Below are positions 27,363 through 37,324 of a DNA stretch of 54,213 nt, in pieces. The stretch is from Pseudomonadota bacterium. GTDB lineage: Bacteria > Desulfobacterota > Binatia > Binatales > Binataceae. A model generated the notes under the pieces. That model was given only the letters and a program-made list of their open reading frames with translations. It had not been told where the DNA came from and did not search any database. Positions within the stretch are counted from its first letter, which is position 1. The number at the start of each line of letters is the position of its first letter. The translations under genes were made by a program, and so were the position numbers. The stretch is from the NCBI GenBank assembly GCA_021325025.1, contig JAJPHZ010000026.1:1-54213 (forward strand), given 5' to 3'.

Positions 27363-28196
27363 TTAGCGCTGACAGCAGGGACAGTAGAAGCTGGAGCGCT
27401 GGCCCAGCAGCTTGCTCTTGATCGGCGTGCGGCACACGAAGCATCGCTCCCCTTCGCGGCCGTAGACCTGCAGACTGGTGGCGAATCTTCCCGGCTGGCC
27501 GCGCGAGTCGCGATAGTTGCGGAAAGTCGTACCGCCGCTGCCGATCGCCTGGGCCAGGATACCCTTGGCATGGACCACGATGCGCTCGGCCTCTGCGCGC
27601 GTAATCCGGCCGGCGGCGCGGCCCGGACGCACCCGCGCCCCGAACAGAATCTCGCAGGCGTAGATGTTGCCGATGCCCGCCACCACGTGCTGATCCATCA
27701 GGAGATTTTTGATCGCCACGCGCCGGCGGCGCGTCTTTTCGAAAAGGTATTGGGCGCTGAACGCTTCCTCCAGCGGCTCGGGACCGAGCGCTCGAAGCTC
27801 ATCGACCGCGCCAAGTTCGCTTGAGCAGACCAGCTTCAGCAGGCCAAAGCGGCGCGGGTCGTTGTAGACCAGGGCGGTCCCGTCGTCGAGTTCGAAGCGG
27901 AGATGATCGTGGGCGGGATCGAATTCGCCGTCGCAGAAGTCCTGTCCGCGATGGGTCAGGCTGCCGCTCATGCCGAGATGGCCCAGCAGGGTAATGCCGC
28001 CATCAAGCTCGACGAGCAGATACTTGGCGCGCCGGCGCACGGCATTTATCGTGCGCCCGGCGATCATCCGATCGAAAGTACTGGCCACCCGGCGCCGCAG
28101 GCGCGGCTCGCGGATGTGCACCGCGACAATTCTCCGCCCGCATGCGGACTGCTCCAGCATCCGGCGCAGCGATTCGACTTCCGGCAGTTCAGGCAT
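27363..28196 (-). CDS. mutM: Formamidopyrimidine-DNA glycosylase
   Basis: 277-residue bifunctional glycosylase/AP lyase that removes 8-oxoguanine and Fapy lesions. The start MPELPEVESL provides catalytic Pro2 and Glu3. KYLLVEL carries the beta-elimination lysine. The C-terminal zinc finger is CFVCRTPIKSKLLG...FYCPCCQ with four cysteines. The ATG overlaps the rsmA end by 8 bases, so translation is probably coupled. Confidence 0.96.
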   Translation of the reverse strand: MPELPEVESLRRMLEQSACGRRIVAVHIREPRLRRRVASTFDRMIAGRTINAVRRRAKYLLVELDGGITLLGHLGMSGSLTHRGQDFCDGEFDPAHDHLRFELDDGTALVYNDPRRFGLLKLVCSSELGAVDELRALGPEPLEEAFSAQYLFEKTRRRRVAIKNLLMDQHVVAGIGNIYACEILFGARVRPGRAAGRITRAEAERIVVHAKGILAQAIGSGGTTFRNYRDSRGQPGRFATSLQVYGREGERCFVCRTPIKSKLLGQRSSFYCPCCQR

Positions 28197-29082
28197 CGCT
28201 GCAGGCTGTCGCGCGGATGGTCTGGAGCGCGTGCGCCAGGCGCACGAAGTCCTGGAGTTCGAGCCGTTCGGCGCGCTCGGTGGGAGCGATGTGAGCCAGG
28301 CCCAACGCCGCCTCGACCTCTTCCGTGCGCATCCGCAGTCCGGCGCTGAGGGTGTTGCGCAAATTCTTGCGCCGGATCGCGAATCCGGCCCGAATCGTAT
28401 CGATCAGCATGGCGCGCAACTGGGGCGGGCAGAGGGGTTTGCGGCGGGGAAGGAAGCACAGCACTTCGGCGTCGACCTTGGGGCGCGGATGGAAGCTGCC
28501 GGCCTCGACCCGGAAGTGCTGCGCAATTTCCCAATCCAGCGCGGTCAATGCGCTCAGCGCGCCATAGGCGTGCTCTCCGGCGCGGGCGCGCAGACGCTCG
28601 CCCACTTCGCGCTGGAACATCAGCACCATCCGATCGATCAGATCGCGCGCGTCGCCGAGCTTGCGCAGGATGGCGGCGGCGATGTTAAAGGGCAGGTTGC
28701 CGATCACCTTGACCGGCGGACGGCGCACCACGCGGCGCAAATCGACTGTGAGGAAATCCGCTTCGATCAGGTCGGCCTTGTCTGCCAGTCGCCTGCGCAG
28801 CCGCGCGGCAAGGCCGCGGTCCATTTCGATCAGATGCAGCGCGGAAATCGGCGCGGCCAGGATGCGCTCGCTGAGGATGCCCAATCCCGGTCCGATCTCG
28901 ACCACTTCATCACCCGCGCTCAAGTCGGCCAGCGCCACGATGCGATCGGCAACCGCGCCCTGCACCAAAAAGTTCTGGCCGCGCCGCTTACTGGGCGTGA
29001 CACCGGCGGCACGCAGTGCGCGGGCGGGCGACTCGGGGGGATGCGCGCGGCCCGCCGCCGCGGCCTGACCTTTTGCTCTCAT
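28189..29082 (-). CDS. rsmA: 16S rRNA (adenine-N6,N6)-dimethyltransferase RsmA/KsgA
   Basis: 297 residues. Dimethylates A1518 and A1519 in 16S rRNA helix 45. Motif I VVEIGPGLGILSERIL binds AdoMet; motif IV is NLPFNIAAAIL, phenylalanine replacing the usual tyrosine of NLPY. The substrate region RRGQNFLVQ is typical. ATG 29082 is 2 bases after the tsaD stop; the frame is open further upstream inside tsaD without homology. In an operon of translation and repair genes. Confidence 0.94.
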   Translation of the reverse strand: MRAKGQAAAAGRAHPPESPARALRAAGVTPSKRRGQNFLVQGAVADRIVALADLSAGDEVVEIGPGLGILSERILAAPISALHLIEMDRGLAARLRRRLADKADLIEADFLTVDLRRVVRRPPVKVIGNLPFNIAAAILRKLGDARDLIDRMVLMFQREVGERLRARAGEHAYGALSALTALDWEIAQHFRVEAGSFHPRPKVDAEVLCFLPRRKPLCPPQLRAMLIDTIRAGFAIRRKNLRNTLSAGLRMRTEEVEAALGLAHIAPTERAERLELQDFVRLAHALQTIRATACSDA

Positions 29083-29084
29083 GC

Positions 29085-30089
29085 TCAGAGCGGCAGATTG
29101 GCTTCCGCGTCGATGTCCAGCGGGTCGCGCTCGCCGCGCAGCAGGCGCCAACTCCCCGCCATCGCGATCATCGCCGCGTTGTCGGTGCAATACTTGAGCG
29201 ACGGCGCCACGACCCGACGTCCTTCATCGGCAGCCGCCTGCGTCAGCCGCTCGCGCAGGCGCGTGTTGGCGGCCACGCCGCCGGTCAGCACGATCGTTGA
29301 GACATTGAACTGGCGGGCCGCCGCCAGCGTCGGCCGGATCAGCATCTCCACGACCGTCTCCTGGAAGCTGGCGGCCAAGTCTTCGGCGGCAACTCCCACC
29401 GCCGCCTCACTGCGCAAAAAGGTGGCAACCGCGGTCTTGATACCGCTGAAGCTGAAGTCCAGGGGCGCGCCCTTGACACGCGCACGCGGCAGCCGGATGC
29501 GCTTGTGGTTGCCGCGCCGGCTCATCTCGTCGATAATCTTGCCGCCCGGATATCCCAGCGCCATCATCTTGGCGACCTTGTCAAAGGCCTCGCCGGCGGC
29601 GTCGTCGCGCGTGCGTCCCACCTCGCGGTAGCGTCCGAAGTCCTCGACCACGAACAGCGCAGTATGGCCGCCCGACACCACCAGGGCAAGGAAGGGCATC
29701 GTCAGGCGATGTTCGAGCAGGGGTGCCAGCAGATGGCCCTCGAGATGATTGATGCCGACCATCGGCACCTCAAGGCTGTGCGCCAGGCCCTTGGCGTACA
29801 TCAGCCCGACCAGCAGCGAGCCGACCAGACCGGGGCCGCGGGTGACGGCGATGGCATCGATGTCGCCCAGTTGGCATCCGGCGCTCTCCAGTGCGCGCTG
29901 GACAATCGGTGTGATCGCCACGACATGGTTGCGCGAGGCCAGTTCCGGGACGATACCGCCGAAGGCGCGATGGATGTCGTCCTGGTTGGCGACCACGCTG
30001 GAGCGCACCACGCCCTGGCCGGGATGCTCGGTTTGCAGCACGGCGGCGGCGCTGTCGTCGCATGAACTTTCGATTCCCAGTATAAGCAC
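29085..30089 (-). CDS. tsaD: tRNA threonylcarbamoyladenosine transferase TsaD
   Basis: 334 residues. Catalytic subunit that transfers threonylcarbamoyl to A37 of ANN-reading tRNAs, with TsaB and TsaE (not in the window). ASKHA fold: MLILGIESSCDDSAAAVL, metal-binding GINHLEGHLLAPLL, LALVVSGGHTAL, and PRARVKGAPLDFSFSGIKTAV. Starts at GTG 30089 after AGAGGCGAG, 12 bases past the TPR gene. Confidence 0.96.
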   Translation of the reverse strand: MLILGIESSCDDSAAAVLQTEHPGQGVVRSSVVANQDDIHRAFGGIVPELASRNHVVAITPIVQRALESAGCQLGDIDAIAVTRGPGLVGSLLVGLMYAKGLAHSLEVPMVGINHLEGHLLAPLLEHRLTMPFLALVVSGGHTALFVVEDFGRYREVGRTRDDAAGEAFDKVAKMMALGYPGGKIIDEMSRRGNHKRIRLPRARVKGAPLDFSFSGIKTAVATFLRSEAAVGVAAEDLAASFQETVVEMLIRPTLAAARQFNVSTIVLTGGVAANTRLRERLTQAAADEGRRVVAPSLKYCTDNAAMIAMAGSWRLLRGERDPLDIDAEANLPL

Positions 30090-30101
30090 GTTTGCTCGCC
30101 T

Positions 30102-31076
30102 CTAATACGTTTCTCCCGCCCCCTGGTCCGAGGGGGTCGGCGCCTCCGATGGCATCGGTTCTTCGACCGGCGGCGGCGCGCCGATGTCCGGTGGCGGCGG
30201 CGGGGCGGCTTCCTCGGGCGGCGGTTCGGCTTCGGCCGGCCCCTCGGTAGGCTCGGCTTGAGGCGGTGGGGGCGGCGGACCCAACCGGGAGTTGCCGTCT
30301 TTGGCCAGTTGGTTGTTGGGATCGAGCTGAAGGGCGCGGGCAAAATCCTCGCGCGCCTGGTCGATCTCTCCCAGCCGCTCCTTGACTCCGCCCTCGAAGC
30401 CCAGCACCTCGCTGAGCCACCTGGGGTTATTGCTAAAGCTTATCGCCGCGCGCTGCCAGAAGATCAACGCCTGCTGGTAGTTATGCTTCATCAGGTAGGC
30501 GCGGCCCAGGTAGAAGTAAACGTAGGGATCGCCGGGGTCGATGGAAAGGGCGCGGCCCAACGTGCGGATTGCCTCGTCGGGCTGCTGTTGGTGCAGTTGG
30601 CGGCGGGCGCGGTCCGCGATACGCATCGAAGTCTTGCGCGTGGGCAACGGCTGCGCGTTGATCTCATCGGTCAGCGGCTGGTCGCTGAGCTGGCCGGGCG
30701 GCAGAATCCGGCTGAAGTCGGGTTGCGGGGTCGGCTCCGGGGTCAGCGTCGGCAGCGGACTTGCGGTCGGCGTGGGGCCGGGTGTGGCCGTGGGCGCCGG
30801 CGTCTGCCCATAGGGAGTTTCGGTCGGGGTGGCGGTTTCAGTCGGCGAGGGCGTCGCCGTTGCCTCCGGGGTGATGTCTTCCTCGGTCAGCGGCGCGACC
30901 GGCCAGGGCGCGGGCGGGGTCTCGACCGCTTCGGGATTTTCCATCACTTCGGGTGGGCGCGGTTGCGGCGCGGCGGCAGCCGGCGGCTGCGCTGGCGTGG
31001 TGTAGCAGGCGTCGATGGCGGCCGCCGCTCCTATCAGTAGCAAGGCCCACGCAAACAGGATGGCGCGCGCAGGCAT
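30102..31076 (-). CDS. Exported TPR protein with Pro/Thr-rich regions
   Basis: 324 residues. An N-terminal hydrophobic signal (ILFAWALLLIGAAAAIDAC) ends in a cysteine that is a poor lipobox match, so lipoprotein status is open. Residues about 30-115 are low-complexity Pro/Thr (TATPSPTETATPTETP). About 150-265 hold TPR-like helices (ARRQLHQQQPDEAIRTLGRA, PYVYFYLGRAYLMKHNYQQA, ARALQLDPNNQLA). The C-terminus is Pro/Glu-rich. The ATG shares one base with the PBP stop (TGATG), indicating coupling; it probably scaffolds the peptidoglycan synthase in the periplasm (inference). Confidence 0.78.
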   Translation of the reverse strand: MPARAILFAWALLLIGAAAAIDACYTTPAQPPAAAAPQPRPPEVMENPEAVETPPAPWPVAPLTEEDITPEATATPSPTETATPTETPYGQTPAPTATPGPTPTASPLPTLTPEPTPQPDFSRILPPGQLSDQPLTDEINAQPLPTRKTSMRIADRARRQLHQQQPDEAIRTLGRALSIDPGDPYVYFYLGRAYLMKHNYQQALIFWQRAAISFSNNPRWLSEVLGFEGGVKERLGEIDQAREDFARALQLDPNNQLAKDGNSRLGPPPPPPQAEPTEGPAEAEPPPEEAAPPPPPDIGAPPPVEEPMPSEAPTPSDQGAGETY

Positions 31077-33370
31077 CAGTCGTTGGGGTCGCCTTCCGGA
31101 ACGTCAGGCTGATGGTCGGCCGGCGGCGCGCCCGAGGGATTGTCGGCGTCGGTCGCTTCGGGGCTGGGCGCATTCCAGATTTCCTGGTCGGGCGGCGCGG
31201 GGAAAGCCGTTTCGGGGCGGCCCGCCTCCGCCTCCTTCATGAAGCTGGTCCAAATCGGCAGCGCCGCTTGCGCTCCGGTCAGCCCCAGTTCCTCCTTTTT
31301 GTCGAACCCGGTCCACACCACGGCCAGCAGGTCGGGGGTGAAGCCGGCAAACCACGCGTCCTTCTCGTCGTTGGTGGTGCCGGTTTTGCCCGCGGCCGGG
31401 CGCGTGAAACCCGCCTTGACCGCGTCGTGGCCGGTGCCGTGCTTGATCACCTGCTGGAGCATCGCGTCCATCTCGTAAGCGAGACTGGCCGGCAGCACCT
31501 GCTCAGCCTTGATTTCGTGCCCCTCGATGACGCGGCCTTCGCGGTCAACCACCGCGGTGACGGCGTAGGGCGGGACTTCCAGGCCGCCGTTGGCCAGGAT
31601 CGCATAGGCCCGCGCCACCTGCATCGGCGTCACCTCGATCCCGCCCAGCACGATCGACGGATAGGGCGGCAGGTCGCCGAAGCCCAGCTTGCGTGCCATC
31701 TCGCGGATGCGATGCAATCCGACTTCATGGGCCAGGCGCGAGGTTGCCGAGTTGAGCGATTCCTCCAGCGCGAATTGCAGCGTGACCGCGCCGAAATAGC
31801 GGCCCTTGTAATTGGCCGGCGACCAGCTCATCCCGCCGTAATACCAGGTAAACGGCTCGTCATCGATCATGGTCGTGGGCAGGAAGTGGGCCTCGCCTTG
31901 CAGCGTCTCCTCCAGCGCGGCCAGATAGGTGACGGGCTTGAAAATCGAGCCGGGCTGGCGATGGGACTGGACGACGCGGTTGAACTGGCTGGCCCGGTAG
32001 TCACGTCCGCCCACCATTGCGCGAATCTTGCCGCTTTGCGGCTCCAGCGCAACCAGCGCCGCCTCCAAGCGGTCCTTTTGCTCCTCGCGCCGCAGCCGCG
32101 GATGGGTCTGCTCGAGCCGGGCCAGGTTGGCCTGGACGGCGTGCTCGGCAAGCTTTTCGGTATGGACGTCCAGCGTGGTGAAGATGCGCAGTCCCTCGCC
32201 GGTCAGCACTTCGGGTGGATAGCGTTCAGCCAGTTCGTGCTTGACGTAATCGACGAAGTAGGGAGCGTCGTTGTTTTCGGTGAAGGTTTCGCGCGGCTCG
32301 ATCGGCTCCGCCATCGCCACGGCCAGCGCCGGACGGCTGATATACCCGTCCTGGAACATCAGCACCAGCACCTCATCGCGCCGCTTGCGGGCGGCGTCGG
32401 GATGGCGCAGGGGGTTGTAGCGATTGGGTGAACGAATCATCCCCGCGATCGTCGCCATCTCGCCGATCGTCAGGTCGCGCGGCACTTTGGAGAAGTAGTA
32501 CTCCGCGGCCTCCCACACTCCGTAAATTCCCTCCTGCCCGCGCTGCCCCAGGTAGATGTCGTTGATATAGTTCTCCAGGATTTCGTCTTTGCTGTAGCGC
32601 CGCTCCGCGATATACGCCATCAGCGCTTCCTTCAGCTTGCGATGCCAGTCGCGCTTTTGGGTCAGGAAGAAGTTCTTCATCAACTGCTGGGTCAACGTCG
32701 AGCCGCCCTGCACGACGTGTCCGGAGTGGATGTTGACCCACGCCGCCTTCGCGATGCGAATCGGGTCAAGCCCGTGATGCTCGTAAAAGCGATGGTCCTC
32801 GGCGGCCAGGATCGCATCGATCAGAGCGGGCGGAATTTGTGACAGGCGGACCAGCCGGCGTTGTTCCCATACGCCCTGGTAAATGCCGCTGATCGGTTCG
32901 GGTTCCAGCTCGAAGGTATCCAGCGCCTTGTGCGTAACCCCGTCGGAGATTTCGGTCACCATCTGGTCGGAGCTGAGGCGGACGTCGACCAACTGACCGT
33001 CAAACTGATGGTAGGGATAGGCGAAGGCATGCAGGAACAGAACCAGGGTGCCCTTTTTGGGGTTGTAACAGTATTCGCCGCGGCCCCTGACCTGGGCGGG
33101 CGTGGGCTTGGGCCGGTAATTGAGCCGCGCCAGGCGCTCGAAGAAGCCGCTGTCGCGTAGGTTGGCGCCGGGATAAACCACCAGCGAGTCGGAATAGATT
33201 TGCGAGGGGATGTCCCAGCGCTTGCCCGAAAAGCGCGTCACGACCTCGTTTTCCAGCGACGTGTAGTAGCTATAGCAGTAGTAGAGCAGCGGCGGCACGA
33301 CGAACAGCACCACCGCCGCCGTTGTAAACAGCGCTGTCTGCACAAGTCTTCTGAACAGCCGTCTGAGCAT
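31076..33370 (-). CDS. Class A penicillin-binding protein (PBP1B type)
   Basis: 764-residue bifunctional peptidoglycan glycosyltransferase/transpeptidase. One N-terminal membrane segment (VQTALFTTAAVVLFVVPPLL), a UB2H-like part, then GT51 motifs AAEDHRFYEHHGLDP and VQGGSTLTQQLMKN. The transpeptidase motifs are SIFK (in RQPGSIFKPVTYLAAL), SLNSATSRL and AGKTGTTNDEKDAWF. ATG 33370 is preferred over a TTG at 33454 that would overlap the protease gene; no clear SD. Between Do-like protease and TPR gene in one operon. Beta-lactam target by family. Confidence 0.92.
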   Translation of the reverse strand: MLRRLFRRLVQTALFTTAAVVLFVVPPLLYYCYSYYTSLENEVVTRFSGKRWDIPSQIYSDSLVVYPGANLRDSGFFERLARLNYRPKPTPAQVRGRGEYCYNPKKGTLVLFLHAFAYPYHQFDGQLVDVRLSSDQMVTEISDGVTHKALDTFELEPEPISGIYQGVWEQRRLVRLSQIPPALIDAILAAEDHRFYEHHGLDPIRIAKAAWVNIHSGHVVQGGSTLTQQLMKNFFLTQKRDWHRKLKEALMAYIAERRYSKDEILENYINDIYLGQRGQEGIYGVWEAAEYYFSKVPRDLTIGEMATIAGMIRSPNRYNPLRHPDAARKRRDEVLVLMFQDGYISRPALAVAMAEPIEPRETFTENNDAPYFVDYVKHELAERYPPEVLTGEGLRIFTTLDVHTEKLAEHAVQANLARLEQTHPRLRREEQKDRLEAALVALEPQSGKIRAMVGGRDYRASQFNRVVQSHRQPGSIFKPVTYLAALEETLQGEAHFLPTTMIDDEPFTWYYGGMSWSPANYKGRYFGAVTLQFALEESLNSATSRLAHEVGLHRIREMARKLGFGDLPPYPSIVLGGIEVTPMQVARAYAILANGGLEVPPYAVTAVVDREGRVIEGHEIKAEQVLPASLAYEMDAMLQQVIKHGTGHDAVKAGFTRPAAGKTGTTNDEKDAWFAGFTPDLLAVVWTGFDKKEELGLTGAQAALPIWTSFMKEAEAGRPETAFPAPPDQEIWNAPSPEATDADNPSGAPPADHQPDVPEGDPND

Positions 33371-33404
33371 TGGGTCAGGGTTGTGATGGCCGGTGGATAC
33401 GCCG

Positions 33405-34859
33405 TCAGCCTTGCCGTTTAAGGGGAACGTACAGGGTACTGCCGGCCCGCTCAATAAGCAGCAAAACCCCCTTGGCAGAGCTCTTGGCCAGCGCCTGCTC
33501 GTAGCCGTGCACGTCGCTGACCGGCTGGCGGTCGACTTCCAGAATGACGTCGCGCCGGCGCAATCCGGCGTCGGCGGCGGAACTGCCCGGTTCCACCCGG
33601 GTAATCACCACCCCGGCGTTGCCGTTCAAGCCCAGTTCGTGAGCCAGCTCGGGCGTGACGTTTTCAACATCCAGGCCCAGCCCGGAGCCGCGCGCCGACG
33701 GCGCCTGCTCCGCGCGCGACATTGCCTTTTCGATCTCCTCCTCGCGCGAGGGCGTGATCGTAACCTGCACCTGGCGGGTGGTGTGGTCGCGGAAGATGGT
33801 AAGCGGCACCTTGCGTCCAATCGGTGTCTCGCCCACCATCAGCGGCAACTGCTGGGATTCCTTGATGGGCTGGTTGTTGTAGGCCACGATCACGTCGCCG
33901 CGCTTGAGCCCTGCCGCCTGCGCGGGGCTGTCCTTGAGCACGTCTGCGATCAGCGCACCGCGCGGCTCATCCAGCCCCAGCGACTCGGACAAAGCCGGGG
34001 TAACTTTTTGGATGTACACCCCCAGCCATCCGCGCGTGACCTTGCCGGCGGTACGCAGCGCTTGGATCTCTTCCTTGACCAGATTAATCGGAATGGCAAA
34101 GCCGATTCCCATGCTGGTGCCGGTGCGGGTGTAGATTGCCGAATTGACGCCGACCACCGCGCCGCTCAAGTCGATGAGTGGGCCGCCCGAATTGCCCGGA
34201 TTAATCGAGGCGTCGGTCTGAATGTAATCGTTGTAGCTGCCGGGGATGAAGCGCGTCTTGGCGCTGACGATACCGGCGGTTACCGAATGGTCGAAGCCAA
34301 ACGGATTGCCGATCGCCATCACCCATTCGCCGACCCGCAGCCGGCTGGAATCGCCCAGCGGAGCGGCCGGCAGCGGAGCCCCGGCGTCAATCTTGAGCAG
34401 TGCGACGTCGGTCTTGGAGTCGCGCCCGACCACTTTGGCGGTGAAATTGCGCCCGTCGGTCAGCGATACCTGGATCTTGTCGGCGCTCTCGACCACGTGG
34501 TCGTTGGTCAGGATGTAACCGTCCTTGTTGATGATAAAACCGGAGCCCAAGCTCTTGACCCCGCGGGGCATTCCAAACCGCTCCTCGGGCGCGAGATCGA
34601 GCGGGTTGTCCTTTTGCAGCATTGATTCGGCGCCGGTGGGTTGGGCCTTGGATTCGGTAGAGATGTTCACCACCGTGGGGCTGAGTTTGGCCGCCAGGTC
34701 GACAAAATCAGGCAGCGTCTGCGCCTTGGGCGCTTGCCCGGCGGCGGGTGCGTCGGACCAGAATTGGTCGGCGTGCGCCGGCGCCAACACGACCGTCAGC
34801 AGGAATACCACACACAGCGCGACCCGCCGGGGCCGAGGATTTCCGCTCTGACCTGACAT
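33405..34859 (-). CDS. Do-like (DegP/DegQ) periplasmic serine protease
   Basis: 484 residues. Signal peptide (VALCVVFLLTVVLAPAHA), trypsin-like domain with triad His in LTNDHVVESAD, Asp in SKTDVALLKID and Ser in NPGNSGGPLIDLSG, then two PDZ domains (TRGWLGVYIQKV onward and the C-terminal GVVITRVEPGSSAADAGL). Degrades or refolds misfolded envelope proteins. 9 bases after the DUF1844 gene, no SD of its own, so probably translated by coupling. DegP and DegQ cannot be told apart here. Confidence 0.94.
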   Translation of the reverse strand: MSGQSGNPRPRRVALCVVFLLTVVLAPAHADQFWSDAPAAGQAPKAQTLPDFVDLAAKLSPTVVNISTESKAQPTGAESMLQKDNPLDLAPEERFGMPRGVKSLGSGFIINKDGYILTNDHVVESADKIQVSLTDGRNFTAKVVGRDSKTDVALLKIDAGAPLPAAPLGDSSRLRVGEWVMAIGNPFGFDHSVTAGIVSAKTRFIPGSYNDYIQTDASINPGNSGGPLIDLSGAVVGVNSAIYTRTGTSMGIGFAIPINLVKEEIQALRTAGKVTRGWLGVYIQKVTPALSESLGLDEPRGALIADVLKDSPAQAAGLKRGDVIVAYNNQPIKESQQLPLMVGETPIGRKVPLTIFRDHTTRQVQVTITPSREEEIEKAMSRAEQAPSARGSGLGLDVENVTPELAHELGLNGNAGVVITRVEPGSSAADAGLRRRDVILEVDRQPVSDVHGYEQALAKSSAKGVLLLIERAGSTLYVPLKRQG

Positions 34860-34868
34860 CGATCGGCG

Positions 34869-35330
34869 TCAGGAGCCGGAGTGGTGGCGCGCGGTTTCCA
34901 CGTACTTCATGCGCAGGTCGAACAGGATCGAGCGCAGCAGCCCTTCTTCGTCGTGGTCAAGGTTGCCGCGCGTCTTGTCCTGCAGCATCCCAAGGATATC
35001 GATCATGTGCTGAGCGGCGGGCAGATCGCGCTGGCGCTCGTTGGTCACCGGGTCGGGGATCTCGCCCAGATGCATCAGGGCCTGGGTCGACAGGCTGACC
35101 ACGAAGGTCGTGAAGTTGATCTCGGGCGCGGCTTGCCGTGGACCGGCCTGCCGCAGCGGGCGTTGGCCGGGGGCTTCCGCCGGTTTTGGCTGCTCGCCCG
35201 CTGTGGTTTGTGCCGCGGCATTGGGCTCTGCGCCCTGATGCTCGGGTTTCAGTTCGCCCTCGGCGGAAAAGCGCCGTCGATCCTCAACCTTGAATCCGCG
35301 GCTGGATTGTTCTTCGTCTCGCTCGGCCAT
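34869..35330 (-). CDS. DUF1844 protein
   Basis: 153 residues. The N-terminal half is polar and Pro/Ala/Glu-rich, likely disordered. The C-terminal half is DUF1844: INFTTFVVSLSTQALMHLGE, then AAQHMIDILGMLQDKTRGNLDHDEEGLL and LRMKYVE. Function unknown; the family is widespread in former Deltaproteobacteria and Planctomycetes, a lineage hint. Lies between htpX and the Do-like protease with short gaps. Confidence 0.88.
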   Translation of the reverse strand: MAERDEEQSSRGFKVEDRRRFSAEGELKPEHQGAEPNAAAQTTAGEQPKPAEAPGQRPLRQAGPRQAAPEINFTTFVVSLSTQALMHLGEIPDPVTNERQRDLPAAQHMIDILGMLQDKTRGNLDHDEEGLLRSILFDLRMKYVETARHHSGS

Positions 35331-35360
35331 AGCCGCTCAACTCCCTTTACACTTCATTGA

Positions 35361-36227
35361 TCAGGCCGCGCCGCTCCTCGTCGCCATCTGCTCCAGGCGG
35401 GCGATGCGCTCTTCGATCGGCGGATGGGTCGAGAACAGGCGTGAAATCCCCTCGGCGGAAAGCGGATTGACGATAAACAGGTGGGCAGTAGCCGGACCGG
35501 CGTCCATCGGCAGCCGCTCGTTGGCCGCCTCCAGCTTGCGCAGCGCGTTGGCCAGGTACAGCGGATGATGGGTCAGGCGGGCGCCGCTGGCGTCGGCCTG
35601 ATACTCGCGGGTGCGCGAGATGGCGAGCTGGATCAGCGTGGCCGCCAACGGCGCCAGGATCGCCATCACCAACAGCTCGATCAGGCCCGCCCCGCGCTCT
35701 TCTCCATCGCGCCCGCCAAAACCGCCGAACAACGCGCCCCAGCGCGCCACGCTGGCGATCATCATAATCGCACCGGCCAAAGTGGCGGCGATCGTACTGG
35801 TCAGGATGTCGCGGTTGATCACGTGCGACAATTCATGCCCAATCACGCCCTTGAGCTCCTCGCGATTGCAGATGCGCATGATGCCGCTGGTGACGGCCAC
35901 GGCGGCATGGTTGGGATTGCGTCCGGTGGCAAAAGCGTTGGGCGTGTCGGTGTCGATCAGGTACAGTCGCGGCATCGGGATGCCCGCGGCGGTGGCCAGT
36001 TCGCGCACGATCGAATAAAGCTCCGGCGCCGTTTCCTGGCTCAGTTCGCGTGCGCCGTAAGCGCGCAGCACCAGCTTGTCGGAGAACCAGTAGCTGAAAA
36101 AATTCATCGCCAGGGCGATCAGGAAAAAGATCTCGACCCCCTGCGAGCCCCCCAACAGGCCGCCGATCAACATCAACAGTCCGGTTAACAGTCCCAACAG
36201 AAAAGTCGTCTTTATAAAATTGCTCAC
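35361..36227 (-). CDS. htpX: HtpX membrane zinc metalloprotease
   Basis: 288 residues. M48-family protease for inner-membrane quality control. Membrane segments [21 protein letters not shown] and [18 protein letters not shown], zinc site [11 protein letters not shown], further helices about 150-205. I start at GTG 36227 because AGGAA lies just upstream; GTG 36239 is in frame but has no SD. First gene of the nine-gene envelope/translation operon. A hairpin sequence lies 17-34 bases upstream. Confidence 0.93.
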   Translation of the reverse strand: MSNFIKTTFLLGLLTGLLMLIGGLLGGSQGVEIFFLIALAMNFFSYWFSDKLVLRAYGARELSQETAPELYSIVRELATAAGIPMPRLYLIDTDTPNAFATGRNPNHAAVAVTSGIMRICNREELKGVIGHELSHVINRDILTSTIAATLAGAIMMIASVARWGALFGGFGGRDGEERGAGLIELLVMAILAPLAATLIQLAISRTREYQADASGARLTHHPLYLANALRKLEAANERLPMDAGPATAHLFIVNPLSAEGISRLFSTHPPIEERIARLEQMATRSGAA

Positions 36228-36243
36228 AGCGTTCCTCACTTGG

Positions 36244-36261
36244 CCGTCATCGAGTTGACGG
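36244..36261 (-). promoter_or_regulatory. Inverted repeat in the htpX leader
   Basis: CCGTCA-N6-TGACGG, a perfect 6-base palindrome with 6-base centre, 17 bases before the htpX GTG. It could be an operator or a leader hairpin. It is flanked by TTTT on the plus strand only, so it is not a terminator for the upstream minus-strand gene. Confidence 0.3.
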
Positions 36262-36307
36262 TTTTGCGACCAAGCCTGACGGCATCAGTGTACCAGACTT
36301 AACCACT

Positions 36308-37249
36308 TCATTCCGCACACTTGGGCAGTGCTTCCAGCGCCTGGGCGACGTCGCGCCAGCACAGGTCGCGCAGCGGCATCCGGCGCACCACCGAGACCGC
36401 GCCCAACGGACGCCAGCGCGCCGGATCCGTTGGTCCAAATATAACCACTCCGCGCGCTCCTGCGGCGGCGGCCAGATGGGACACGCCGGAATCGTTGCCC
36501 ACGAAGGCGGCTGATATTCGGGCCAATCCGGCCAGGGCGCCCAGCGGCGGATTGACGATCGTCACCAGCCGCGAGAAGGTCGCCTGAAGGTTGTTTTCAG
36601 CGGGCCCCAAAACGGTCAACACGGGGCAGTATCGGCTCAATTCGCCGGCCAATTGCAGGTAATTTGCCGCCGGCCAGTTTTTGGCCGGGCTTCCGCTCCC
36701 CGGCATCAGCAGCACGAAGCGCCCCGGCCCGACCCCGTGCGCATCGGCCAGGCGCCGCGCCAGGTCCAGGTCGGCGGTTAACAAGTCCAGCTTCGCGGCG
36801 GCCGGCTCGGGATTGAATGTGGCGTGGCCTGCAGTCACCTCTCGCAGGTAGGCCGCCGCGATGTGCCCTTCCGCCGCGGGCCGGAACGGATGGAAGAAAA
36901 CCGCGCCGCGGCAGGCCTTGGGCAGGAGCTCGCGCATGCGCTGGTTGTCGAAGCCGAAAAAGGAATGGATCGCCGCAAAGGCGCCGAAGAACCCGGCCGC
37001 CTGCGCCGCGACGTCCGCATCGGAGCTGAACAGCAGACCGACCTCGCGCCGATCGATGGAATGCCCTCGCGCGATACCCATCCGGCCGACCGCAAAATCC
37101 GCCAGCTCCGCCCGCGCCATCAGCTCCATGACGCATCCAGGGTAGCGGCGAAGCAGTGTGCGCAGTGCCGGCAGCACGCAAATCAGGTCGCCCAAAGCAC
37201 CCGGGAAGATGACCAGCACGCGATTTGAAGATGTTGTTGTACCCGTCAT
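36308..37249 (-). CDS. Glycosyltransferase family 9 (heptosyltransferase-like)
   Basis: 313 residues, GT-B fold. N-terminal [21 protein letters not shown] and C-terminal [31 protein letters not shown] are the GT9 donor-site signatures. GT9 enzymes add ADP-heptose to the lipopolysaccharide inner core in the cytoplasm. No other LPS genes are next to it, so the acceptor is not clear. Start ATG 37249 lacks an SD; the frame opens 15 bases earlier. Divergent from the cysteine synthase gene. Confidence 0.88.
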   Translation of the reverse strand: MTGTTTSSNRVLVIFPGALGDLICVLPALRTLLRRYPGCVMELMARAELADFAVGRMGIARGHSIDRREVGLLFSSDADVAAQAAGFFGAFAAIHSFFGFDNQRMRELLPKACRGAVFFHPFRPAAEGHIAAAYLREVTAGHATFNPEPAAAKLDLLTADLDLARRLADAHGVGPGRFVLLMPGSGSPAKNWPAANYLQLAGELSRYCPVLTVLGPAENNLQATFSRLVTIVNPPLGALAGLARISAAFVGNDSGVSHLAAAAGARGVVIFGPTDPARWRPLGAVSVVRRMPLRDLCWRDVAQALEALPKCAE

Positions 37250-37324
37250 TTGCGCGGCGAGCACCGGCGTTTAAGCCGGCTAATCGCACCGTTGCAAGTG
37301 TCGCCACGGTGCCCGCCTTCAAGC

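Noticed and set aside
27970..29631. 553-codon plus-strand frame across mutM, rsmA and tsaD
   Set aside because: Spans three well-identified minus-strand genes and has no recognisable domain.
30953..32431. 492-codon plus-strand frame opposite the class A PBP
   Set aside because: Shadow of the PBP gene, low-information composition.
36285..36305. Another sigma-54 site before htpX (minus-strand TGGTACACTGATGCC)
   Set aside because: The GG to GC spacing is 9 rather than 10 and the -24 box is TGGTA.
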